Shown here: positions 43,795 through 53,814 of the stretch, one piece after another
Layout: every line of letters begins with the position of its first letter
Position numbering within the stretch: position 1 is the first letter of the stretch
Source of the DNA: Notamacropus eugenii
Lineage: Eukaryota; Chordata; Mammalia; Diprotodontia; Macropodidae
NCBI RefSeq assembly: GCF_028372415.1
Contig: NC_092872.1
Location: 15,652,479 to 15,716,478 of the forward strand
Reading direction: 5' to 3'
DNA: 64,000 nucleotides
The notes under the pieces: generated by a model
Seen by the model: only the letters and a program-made list of their open reading frames with translations
What the model was told of the DNA's origin: nothing
Database searches by the model: none
Position numbers and translations under genes: made by a program

Positions 43795-43806
43795 CACGCG
43801 TGTGTG
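43762..43806. repeat. (TG)n(CG)n microsatellite
   Basis: 'tgtgtgtgtgtgtgtgtgtg' runs into 'gcgcgcacacgcgtgtgtg', an alternating purine-pyrimidine tract able to form Z-DNA. Confidence 0.85.
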
Positions 43807-43929
43807 CAGCTCATCACTCTCCTGAACCTGGGAAATCTCTTCTCGTCCCCCAGCCAGTTCTAGGCAGTGTAGTTTGAGTCCTCCCTTCAGTATGAAAAGG
43901 AGAGTTAATGCACACAATGACAGAATTAC

Positions 43930-44412
43930 AGAATTTGAAAGCTGGAAGGGATCTCAGTGGCCGTCTAGTCCAATTCATAAATGAAAGGAATCTCCACTAT
44001 AATATACTCAACAAGTGGTCATTTAGCTTCTATGAAAGACTCACAAGGATGGGGAGCCCAACACTTCTTAAGGGAATCCATTCTACTCTAAGATAACTCA
44101 TTGTGAGAAAGTTTTTCTTGGCATCAAGTCTAAATTTACCTCTTTGCAACTTCTACCTACTGTTCCTGGTTTTATCCTCTGAGATAGAAAAGAATAAGTC
44201 TGATCCTTTCCCTGCCCTTCAAACACTTGAAGATAGGTATAATGTCTCTTGTAAGTCTCTTCTTTAAGCTAAAAATCCCAACTGTGTTCTATAGATTTTC
44301 TTATGGGAGAGTCTCCAGTCTGTTTACAATCCCGATTTCCCTTTTCTGGATGCAGTCCAGAAACACATCAGTATCTTCCTAAAATGAAGTCCTTAGAACT
44401 GAACACATGACT
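43930..44412 (-). mobile_element. L3/CR1 LINE 3' part, antisense
   Basis: Reverse L3 order: 'gaaagctggaagggatctca' near 43936, 'gccgtctagtccaattcata', 'gtttttcttggcatcaagtc' near 44112, 'gatgcagtccagaaacacat' near 44350. A good-quality copy. Confidence 0.8.
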
Positions 44413-44640
44413 TCCGACTCCAGGTTTCATGTGTCTTTTCTTCTTCCCCACAGTCCTTTAGGATTAGAGGGGCTGTCTTGTCAATCCAAATCAGGTCCTC
44501 TCCCAGTCCCAAGTTCAGAGGAAAAACTCCCCAAGAGAACAAAGAGGAGAACTGTGGGAGACCTCCACCTAAAACCATCTCTAGGCTTTTGATCGTGGGA
44601 TGGTTGGATTAGGTATGGCCAAAGCAGTGTTACCAATGTC
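44413..44640. other. Short unassigned stretch
   Basis: Lies between L3 and L2 copies. Small frames on both strands show nothing recognisable. Confidence 0.4.
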
Positions 44641-45185
44641 TCCATTTCCTCCCTTCCTATTCCACTCGAAATACTTTTGTAATCAGTAACACTCTGGTTT
44701 CTAAATCCAACCCACCACTCAACTGAAACTATCTTTCTAAGGTTACCAATGTTCTTTTAACTCTTAAGTCCATATATCTTTGTCCTAATTCTCCTTGACC
44801 TTGCTGCAATGTTTGACACTGCTGATTACAAATTTCTTCTGGATGTTCTTTCCTCCTTTAGCTTCTGAAACTTTTCTCTTGATTCTTCCCCTTCCTTCCC
44901 ATGTACTTGTTATTTTGGAATCTCCTTTGCTATATAATCACCCATATCCTACCCCCTCACTGTGATTGTTACCTAAGGCTATATCCTTGGCCCTACTATT
45001 AGCTTGTCTATGTAATATGTCTCTTGGTAACCAAACTCACTAGTTCCCGTAGATTTAAATATAATTTCTGCACAGACAAATCCCAGATTTACATATCCAG
45101 TTCTCTTCTTTCCTGAGTTCCAGTCTACACATTACTGCTCTGTCTTCCATCTTCTTGACAAACAATAACAGCTCTGTCTTCCAGA
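44641..45185 (+). mobile_element. L2 LINE, reverse transcriptase end region
   Basis: 'ccttgaccttgctgcaatgt' near 44800 followed by 'ttgacactgctgattaca' decays from the L2 RT block 'DLSAAFDTVDH'. It continues with 'cagatttacatatccagttc'. Old, no open frame. Confidence 0.75.
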
Positions 45186-45729
45186 TCGCCTAAATATTTA
45201 CTAGAAAAGAATAAAATATACCACTTCAGTAAAGAATATTATTTTGTAGAGGAAAGTAACGATCATTCATTCATTCAACAGGTTATCTACTTTGTGGATA
45301 TCTACTTTGTGGAGAGAATTACATTTAATGGAGTAAGGTAGGCATCTCCAATGTGGGGGCCAGTCCCCACAGAAAGCTGTGGAATGACCCCACTGGGATT
45401 ATGGTTAGATGACAATCAATGATGTGATAAACCAATCAGAAAACAGTAAGATAAGTTTCATTCCCACTTTTCCCTCCCATAGCCAACCCCAGCCGATCTT
45501 TAGTGGGTCACACAACTTGTTCTCTCAGAGCAGGCACCAGACCCAAGGTACACACAGCATGTGAGCAGGCCAATTTTTCACTCACATACTTCTATTCCAT
45601 TGTCCTCACATCCTATTTCCCATCAGCATAGGAGGGTGCTGTGCTCTGGGGACATAGCCAACAAGAAAGAAAATTCTATGCCTCATACCTCTCACAGCTG
45701 AATGAATTTAAATTACATAATCTTTTCCC
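45186..45729. other. Intergenic, nothing recognised
   Basis: A duplicated 'tatctactttgtgga' occurs near 45285 and 45300. No family is assigned. Confidence 0.4.
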
Positions 45730-45960
45730 CCACCTCCTTTTCTGAACTTCTTTATTTCTGTGGAGAGAATAATCATCCCCCTACTGTTCCAGCTTTTCAA
45801 CATTTTTATCCTTGATTTCTCACTCAATCAAACTTTTCTTTTCCAATTTACCAATGATCTCTTAATAGTCAAATCTATTGGATTTTTCTATTCTCATTTT
45901 TCATGCTTCTGAACTATTTATAGCATTGACCCTGTTGACCACTTGTGAGCCATATGTAAA
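45730..45960 (+). mobile_element. L2 LINE fragment
   Basis: 'ttaccaatgatctcttaata' near 45849 and 'tagcattgaccctgttgacc' near 45922 repeat the L2 ORF region seen at 44641 and 53575. Confidence 0.65.
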
Positions 45961-46189
45961 TCAGACCATGAACACATATAAGCTATGTGGGCAACATACC
46001 ACACACCACCTCCCTTACAAGTTCTAAACACAACAATTCCAAAGCTTTCATATTAAATGGAGTACAGCTAGTATTATAACTGAGTCTTCTTTGTTCTGAC
46101 TTATTTCTCAATTCAGCTTTAATAAATGCTTGTTAATTAATTGCTTTATAACCTAGACATTGATATTAAAAAGTAACTGTGATGTAACA

Positions 46190-46480
46190 AAAAGAATTTT
46201 GGGTCTACCTTGGTTCTGATGCTTACCAGCTATGTGACTCTGGATAAGTCATTAAGTCATAGTTTCCAAGTTCAAAGGACCCTCAGAAACTATTTAGTTC
46301 AATGCATATCTGACTAAGAACCCCCTCTGCAACATTTGAGTCCTCTGCTTAGAGACCTTAGGTAAAGGAGAACCCACTATCTCTCAAGAAAATCCATATA
46401 TTATCCCTCTTTGGGATAACTCTAATTGTAGGATAGCATTCCTCCAGGAACTTGGATCCTCCCTCCCCCAATGATGGAGC
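46190..46480. mobile_element. MIR (forward) followed by L3 end (antisense)
   Basis: 46190-46258 carries a MIR head ('accagctatgtgactctgga'). 46260-46480 has reverse L3 signs ('gttcaaaggaccctcagaaa', 'agagacctta', 'ggataactct'). Confidence 0.55.
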
Positions 46481-46589
46481 AGACAGACTTCATCCTATGG
46501 GTTGGAGAGAGGAAGTTTGCAAAGGAAATGACAACATACAACAGAGAGGAAAGTACCACCCGATGAGAACATAGGGTCATGACTGGAAA

Positions 46590-46735
46590 GAGCCTTAGAG
46601 GCCACAGACGCTACAGACTGAGGCCCAGAAATGTTAAATGATTTGCCCAGGATTACACAGCTAGCAGGTATCTAAAGCAGGGTATGAACCCAGATCTGCT
46701 TATTCCAAGTCCAGTGACTTAGCTACTTTCTCTGT
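46590..46735 (-). mobile_element. MIR SINE, antisense
   Basis: 'ctacagactgaggcccagaa' near 46611 and 'gcccaggattacacagctag' near 46644 are a reverse CORE. Confidence 0.65.
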
Positions 46736-47794
46736 AGTCTAGGTCACTGGAATTGAACTGGGGTACTATAGTCAAGGTAAGGAAGAGACACCAGGGTGAT
46801 ATGGTAGTGGCAAGCTGTGACCTGCTCCCTAAACAGTAGGGTAGCTGAAGTGAGAAGTTTAAGGCCAACAGTAGTACATACAGCAGAGAAAAACAGCAGT
46901 AATTGAGAGTCCTTGTTCACAATGGATCTTAAAGAATCACTGCCCCCTGCTAGGAGGGCCCAGGTCCCAAGTTTCCAAGGTTTTATCTAAAGACTGGTCC
47001 TTCTGGATGTGTGAATATACCAAGTTGTACTGTTTAATCTCCTTAAGAGCAGGGACTGCAGGGGTTAAGCAAATGGAACTGTGATTTTCCTCAAACTCTC
47101 AAGTTCAGAACAGCCTGGGTCTTGTCTGGAAACTTCCTACAGAGTGCAGATGAAGGGTAGATCCTTTATTATGTATTGTTTATTATTTTTATTGAATCTG
47201 TGCCAAACATAAAATGCTGTTGGGGAGGTGACTCCATGACGTCAAAGTCACATGACTAGGGCTCTGTGAAATATGCCAAGTTCAGGGTGGGATTGGAAAA
47301 GGTGGAATTGGCCAGAGGGGAGAGTTTGAGAACTGATTCTGATTGGATACATCCTCATCCCCAAGAACATAGGAGTCCATGTGGGGGTGGAGATGTGTCT
47401 TGAAGGGCTAGTCTTCTGGGTTACCTGAGAATTCAATTCAGGATTAATGTTTTAGCATGTGGAGGGGCCTGGTGAGATAAAGAAGTATCTGTGTTTGTTT
47501 CTAAAGTACTTAACATAAGTATATTCAAGATACTTAATGATAATTCAGTTACAAGATAAAGATTATTATCAAATTACAGAAAACAAATTAATCCAGTTTC
47601 TAGACTAGAGTATGAATTCTCACTTGAGGTTAAAGTTCATTTAATAAAAAGTAAATGGTTTTTCTATCCTACTTAAAAGTGTATCAACAGTTAATCAGGT
47701 ATTAGTTTCTACTGTCTTTAGGAAGCAGCTTTGTGGTGAGATTTGGGGTGGTAGTGGAATTTAACAAGTGAATGAATAAAAAAAAATTATTAAT
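46736..47794. other. Intergenic, nothing recognised
   Basis: About 1 kb without a supported feature. A minus frame at 47248-47436 has no domain. Confidence 0.4.
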
Positions 47795-48640
47795 GTCAGG
47801 ATCCCTGTGCCAAGACCACCCCTCTCTTTTTACTATTAGGAGACCCCTTGTTTTCCAGAGTTAAGGCCCAGAAAGCGAATTGTACCCTGAGTTTGGCATA
47901 TCAACAATCCTTTGTGCTCACCCTCTGGATGATCTCAGCCACAGCAAAATCCTAGAATTGTTTCAGACCAGCATCAGGTGGTCATATGTGCAATGCATTA
48001 GCAGTGGGATTTAGATTATCCAACCAATAAGAGAGACTGAGGCACAGCTCTGAGCCAATGGTACTTTTTTAAGGAGTCCAAGGTGCCCTTTGATGAAGTA
48101 GACCTCAGATCTTCCTCGTGATCTGAGATGCCCTTTCCTTCCAGGGCCCTGTTTTTATAAGGCCAGATATCTAAACATTCAAAAACAGCTGGACCAAATA
48201 TAGAATAATTTCACTGGTTGACATATGATGCATAGACTAAAATGATCTGTCAGCAGCGTCATGAGTTAGATAGAGCAAGGAATATCTCCCCTGACTAGGT
48301 AGTCATAAGGTGGCCATAAGATGGACACCTGCTCATGTTGAACAAAGAGACAATGATCTGGAAGTACAAAATAATTTGGGGGGACTTTCCATGTAGTTGA
48401 GTCACCATGACAAGGAAAAACAAGGGTGGAGGTCCTCTAGTTAGTTTCCTATGATTATACAAGTGATCTTACCATTTGCAGCTCACAGCTCTGCGGCCAG
48501 AACCTATAATCACTACCCTTGTGGAATCATAATGAACTAATACTGATTGGAATAGAGTAGGGGTCCTCCATGAATCAACTTTGAACCTATGAATTTAACT
48601 GCTCTCCAAATAGTCATTTTTCCTCCCTGAGCATCAATTT
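47795..48640 (-). mobile_element. LTR fossil, antisense
   Basis: On the minus strand a TATA-like 'gccttataaaaacagggcc' (opposite about 48150-48170) and a CCAAT-type 'attggttggataatct' lie in an LTR-like order, with a U5-like end near 47800. No internal genes. Its family may be related to that at 41700. It is old and the borders are approximate. Confidence 0.45.
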
Positions 48641-48749
48641 CCTATGTGTAAAGTGAAGGAGAAAGGAGGATCCTGCTGCTCTCAGATGAACAGGGAGCTC
48701 AGCATCTAAGTTAAAAGGATCTCATTTTAGGAGGGCAAATTATAATTGC

Positions 48750-49310
48750 TGCTCAGTTGTTTCAGTTGTGTCTGACTCTTCATGACCCCATTTGGGATTT
48801 TCTTGGCTAAGGCAGTGGAGTGGTTTGCCATTTCCTACTCCATCTCATTTTACAGAGGAGGAAACTGAGACAAATAGGGTTGTGACTTGCCCAAAGTCAT
48901 ACAACTAGGGTTTGGGCAGCTAGGTGGTGCAGTGGATAGAGCACCAGTGCAGGAGTCAGGAGGACCTGAGTTCAAATCTGACCTCAGACTTGACACTCAC
49001 TAGCTGTGTGTCCTTGGGCAAGTCACTTAATCCCAATTGCCTCATCCTGGGTCATCTCCAGTCATCCTGATGAATATCTGCTCACTGGATTCAGATGGCT
49101 CTGGAGGAGAAGTGAGGCTGGTGACATGCACAGCCCTCCCTCACTCAAATCCAAGTCAACAGCAAGTCATGTCACCATTTCTCTGATGGCATGGTCTTCT
49201 TTGGCAACGAAGGATGAGCACACACACAACTAGTGTCTGAAGTCAGATTTGAACTCAGGAGGATGAATCTTCCTGACTCCAGGCCTGGCACTCTATCCAC
49301 TGGGCCAACT
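48750..49310 (-). mobile_element. Mar1-like CORE-SINE, antisense, hosting a WSINE1
   Basis: Left half 48750-48908 ('cagttgtgtctgactcttca', 'gagtggtttgccatttccta', 'ggaggaaactgagacaaata') and right half 49226-49310 ('gtcagatttgaactcaggag', 'ctctatccactgggccaact'). The two halves join across the WSINE1 target duplication. Confidence 0.85.
48909..49225 (+). mobile_element. WSINE1-like SINE nested in Mar1
   Basis: Forward copy with head 'gggcagctaggtggtgcagt', CORE and tail 'cttctttggcaacgaaggat' plus CA repeats. An 8-bp duplication 'acaactag' flanks it (48901-48908 and 49226-49233). It is younger than the Mar1 it interrupts. Confidence 0.9.
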
Positions 49311-49720
49311 AGCTGGGGGAGTCTATTTTTAGATTGGGGTTGTTGGTCATTGATTCACTTAGACTTCCAAGGAAAATTTGCTAGAATAATAATGTAGTAT
49401 AAAAAAAGATAGTTCTTAGACAATTTTTCATATAGTTTAGATTTTTATAGTAAGATGTTAAGTCTTTTTTTCCTTTTTTTATTGGCCTGAATGAAATAAA
49501 ATGGTGGTTTCTGTTTTCCTGCTGATCACTTTCATTGATCATTTATTGATTTCTGACTATATGCTTTTCTAGATAAGCTAAATTAATGGTTTTTACTAAC
49601 AGCCAAACAGAAAAGGCCTAATCAGTGTAATTGAATATAAAACTGATTGTCATATAACAAAATTACTGTTAATTTTAAATACAAAAGACTAGTATTGTAT
49701 GTAAATCAACAAATCTACAA
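49311..49720. other. Intergenic, nothing recognised
   Basis: A+T-rich, with no repeat family seen. Confidence 0.4.
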
Positions 49721-49724
49721 GACT

Positions 49725-49955
49725 TTCCCAGTTCCTCTTATTGCCAGTGCCTTCCCTCTATTGATTTTCTCTAATTTATCCTGTACATACCTTGTTTGTG
49801 CAGTCACTTGCATGTTGTATTCCCTATTAGTCTATAAGGTCCTTGAGAGCAAAGACTATATTTTGCCTTTCTTTGTGTTCCTAACACTTAGCATGGTGAA
49901 TGACACACAGCAGGTGCTTAATAAATGCTCCTTGACTGTACATATCAGAGTCTGC
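49725..49955 (+). mobile_element. L2 LINE 3' end
   Basis: 'tctataaggtccttgagagc' near 49833, 'cctaacacttagcatggtga' and 'caggtgcttaataaatgctc' are a well-kept forward L2 terminus. Confidence 0.8.
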
Positions 49956-50024
49956 TGTGATTTCATTCAATAGATAAGGAATAGATGATTTCAACTAGTT
50001 CCTGTGTATCCTTGCAATACATTT

Positions 50025-50153
50025 TCCTTCCTTCCTTCCTTCCTTCCTTCCTTCCTTCCTTCCTTCCTTCCTTCCTTCCTTCCTTCCTTCCTTCCTTCCT
50101 TCCTTCCTTCCTTCCTCCCTTCCTTCCTCTCTTTCTTTCTTCCTCTCTCTTCC

Positions 50154-50219
<66 letters not shown>

Positions 50220-50255
50220 TTCCTTCCTTCCTTCCTTCCTCTCTCTCTTTCTTTT

Positions 50256-50319
<64 letters not shown>

Positions 50320-50385
50320 TTTTTCTTTCTTTCTTTTTCTTTCTTCCTTCCTTTCTTTCTTTTTCTTTCTTTCTTTCTTTCTGTC
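50025..50385. repeat. (CCTT)n / (CTTT)n microsatellite
   Basis: About 360 bp of pyrimidines: CCTT units to about 50115, then CTTT units with short CTCT breaks. It directly follows the L2 end by about 70 bp. The long Ser/Phe/Leu-Pro and Lys/Arg/Glu frames here are artefacts. Confidence 0.95.
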
Positions 50386-51475
50386 ATTTTCTACAACCCC
50401 AAGCAAAGATCTGCCAGCATTGGAAGGTACTATATCCTCAAACCTACTGTGGCACATGCTCTGTGGTAACTATGCAAAATTCTACTTTCACTCACCAGTT
50501 GGGTATCCAGAATGTGGCTGTTACATCCTCTAACTGGTCTAGGGTTGGCGCTGGGCAGTTGGGAGGTATCTTTTCTAGTGCTATATTATTCAACTCCCCC
50601 CATATGTTTCTCCCTATGATTATTTCTATATATTATATGTAGTATATATTATATACTAATATATAAAATATATCATATGTACCATATATGTTATACATTT
50701 TATTTGATATTCAGTTATTTGATGTTAATTAGTCAGACTTTTAGCTTGACTAATTTTAGCTTTTAGAAGGAGGTATTTTACTAAGGTGGTACAGTATGAA
50801 CAGTTGGTACAAGATAAAAGTCCCCTCCCCAAATACATGACACCTTCTCTTACCAGTATATACAAAGCCCAAGGGAAACTGGACTCACACTTAGAGAGTG
50901 ATGGTAAAGGAGATCCTGACAACAAATCCTGGAAGTCCTTGTGCTAGAGTCCTCAAGATGTTCCCCATATTTATGGTACAACTTTCTACTGAACTCTTTG
51001 TGGAGCCTTGAATCTACTTTTGTCACATCACCCAGTCGGTCTTTGGCTCCTGAATGCAGTGATTGCTGCCAGTGGAGGGACATTGCTAGGATGCCAATGA
51101 AAACGATCAAGTCTTTCAGCCTTCCAAAATCAACAAGGTATTCTTACAGTCAAGAAGAAGGGGATGGGGGATGAGACGGAGTGATTAATTAAAAATTAAT
51201 TGATTTTTCAGGGGCTTTATTGAAATTGCTATTCCTTATGCTGGCAAATGCTTGAATGCCAGTTCTAATTCTTGGTTTTGTACAGGTCCCACAGGGTATT
51301 TACCAAGTTCTTTGACCAATTTGAATAGACATTTAGTTGAGCAAGAATTTTTTTCACATTTGATTTAAAAACTATGATTGATTGATTCGATAGAAAAATG
51401 TTCAACTTAACTGATTAAGTATCAGAGCGAAGTATCTTGATGCTTTAAATGAGGTGGGGTGATTTTATTGATTTA
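50386..51475. other. Intergenic; AT-rich patch at 50620-50700
   Basis: A 'tatatattatatgtagtata' type patch lies at 50625-50700. No gene is seen in the remainder. Frames at 50725-51174 show no domain. Confidence 0.4.
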
Positions 51476-51479
51476 CTCT

Positions 51480-52330
51480 ATTGATGCTCACTCATGCTAC
51501 TATCCTACTTAAGTTCTCCATTTTTCTATTCTCATCAATCAACATTTTCTCTTCAAATGTGCTCCTCATTTATCTGCTTTCATATTGTCTCTCCCATTTC
51601 ATTCAACTCCTTCAACTCTATTCCCTAATCCTTTTCAATCTCCCCATACTCCTCAAAATCTTCATGCCTACACTCCTTTCAACACTCCACCCCTCATTCT
51701 TCTCAATATCTTTCATTTCTTTTAATGCCCACCTTCCTCTAAATTTCCCCATCTTCTATTTCTCCCCATCATTCTGTACTTAACTCTCTATCCCTACGTT
51801 ATCCCTCTGAAATCCTCCATCCCAGAGTGTTCCATAAGCCCTCTACTGAGCTATCTTCTTCAAATTCCCCCATTCTTCCATTTTCCTTAAACTTCTATCT
51901 CCCATTGCCCTTAAAATGCCTCATTTCCCATCTTTGATGCTGCAATTCTCCTTAAATTCCCAAACATTCTTAACTCCCTTCTTTCTTCTCCATCACCTCA
52001 ACCTGTTTTCATCCTTGTCCAAATCCTCATCTTCCTATTTCTCTTAATGATTTAATCCCTTCCTCCTTTACTTATATCTGATTCCTCCTTTTTTTCTCAA
52101 ACTCCATCCCCTTTTATCCTCCTTCAACAGTCATCCATAACTCTCAAATCTCTGGTATCCCTTCTTCCTAAAGCTGTCCCATTTCCCATTAACCCCTTCA
52201 TCTCTCAGACTTACTCATCACTCAAACCTTTAATTCATTCAACCTCTTCAAATACCCATTCTCTAGTTACCTCAACTAAATGCAAGCCTACCCAACTACT
52301 TCCTTTCCATTAGTTTACCAATCACACCAA
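51480..52330. repeat. G-poor, C+T-rich tract with irregular repeats
   Basis: About 850 bp in which G is rare on the plus strand. Phrases such as 'ctcatttcccatctttgatg', 'cttaaattcccaaacattct' and 'ctcaaaatcttcatgcctac' recur loosely at uneven spacing. It may be a decayed simple repeat or minisatellite. It is not the same as the nearby CTTT repeat. Confidence 0.5.
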
Positions 52331-52449
52331 CATTTAAAATATCCTGTAAAAATCTTTTACTACATACTCCAAGGTTACCGATCTCAACCATTAAGTGTGA
52401 TAGCTTTTTAAAAGTCCTCATACTATTTAATTTTTCTGTATTTTTTGGC

Positions 52450-53194
52450 ATTGTCAGTTACCCCTCTCCCTGGTTATTTGCTCCTTCCTTAGCTTCCATG
52501 ATGTTGTTCTTGCCTGAAAATGCTCAGAGCCTCTTTTTTGGAGCATCATCCATTTCTGAATGCCCCCAAATGAAGACTCAGCATACGTCCTCTTTTGTTC
52601 TCTCCCTCTTCTCACACTTGGTGATCTTATCAGTTTCCATGGGTTCCATGATCACTTGTATGAGGATGATTCCTAAATCTACATATCCAGCTTTATTATC
52701 TCTCTTGAACGTCCAAGTCCCACATAGACAACTGCCCACTGGACACTTATTTGAATGTCCTGAATCTAAAACTCAACATGTCAACAACAAAAAAATTGCT
52801 CCCTAAACCACATTCTTCTTCTATACTTCTCTTTCTCTGTTGAAGGAATCACCATATTTCCAGTTAACTGGATTCATAACCTTGGAATAATCCTTACCTC
52901 TTCTTTTTCCTTCACTCAAGTCTAACCAGTTGTGAAGTTTTGTGAATTCTACCTCTATAATATTTCCACAGTTATTCTGTTTGTCATTGACATAGCCGCT
53001 TCACCAGACTTTTACCAAATCTTGCCTGCGCTATTGTAGTAGCCTCCAGACTGGTCTCCTTGCTTCCAGTCTCTCCCATTTACAATCTATCCTCTATACA
53101 ATATGAAAATTATCTTCTTAAGGAACAGGTCTATGTGCCTCCTTTCCTGAACAACTTCAATGGCTCCCTATTGCCTCTAAAATAATAAATATGG
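52450..53194 (+). mobile_element. L2 LINE, long 3' ORF part
   Basis: Forward L2 order: 'gaggatgattcctaaatcta' near 52662, 'aaaactcaacatgtcaacaa', 'taatccttacctcttctttt', 'agcctccagactggtctcct' near 53041, 'caatggctccctattgcctc'. Interrupted at about 53195 by a MIR and resumed at 53465. Confidence 0.75.
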
Positions 53195-53226
53195 ACATTT
53201 ATAGATAGGACTTTATGATTTGTAAA

Positions 53227-53268
<42 letters not shown>

Positions 53269-53462
53269 TATATAAATCCATTTGATCCTCACATCCCTGC
53301 AAGGTAAATACTACAGGTATAATTACTCTCATGTTATAGATGAGGAAATTAAAGCTTAGAAAAGTTAAATTATCCATTCATCATGACATACTTATTAACT
53401 GTCAAAGGCAAGATCTGAACCCAGCTTTTTATGACTTTTAAGTCCAACACTTCTTCCATTAT
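53195..53462 (-). mobile_element. MIR SINE, antisense, nested in L2
   Basis: 'cctcacatccctgcaaggta' near 53287 and 'gatgaggaaattaaagctta' near 53339 form a reverse MIR. A (TA)n(CA)n run at 53231-53272 lies inside it. Confidence 0.7.
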
Positions 53463-53464
53463 TC

Positions 53465-53800
53465 TTATTATTGCCTTGAACGTCTGAGTTTGATATTTAA
53501 AACTCTTCATAGCCTGACTCCAACCTACCTTTCCAGACTCCCATTTTACCGTTTACAATTCACATGTATTACTGATGTTCCAGAAAAAAATACACTATTT
53601 ATTGTTCCTAGAAGCTACCTATGATTTCTTAATTGCCAAATCTAATGGCCTTTTCTCAATCTTTACTTTTTTACCCCTGTCTAGAATTTTACAATGTTGG
53701 TCACCGGCTTCCTTGGATTCACTACCATCTCTGAGATTTTGTAACTGCTCTCTCTTGGTCCTCTTCCTCCATCTTTGACTGTTTCTTTTGGACGTCCTTT
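53465..53800 (+). mobile_element. L2 LINE fragments
   Basis: 53465-53560 continues the previous L2 ('actcttcatagcctgactcc'). 53575-53800 is a second piece from another part of the ORF ('cttaattgccaaatctaatg'), so the order is rearranged or two copies abut. Confidence 0.6.
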
Positions 53801-53814
53801 GGTCTTTTTTTTTT

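Noticed and set aside
49985-50642. Long frames of Phe-Leu-Pro-Ser on plus and Lys-Glu-Arg on minus
   Set aside because: They are direct translations of a CCTT/CTTT microsatellite, open in several frames at once.
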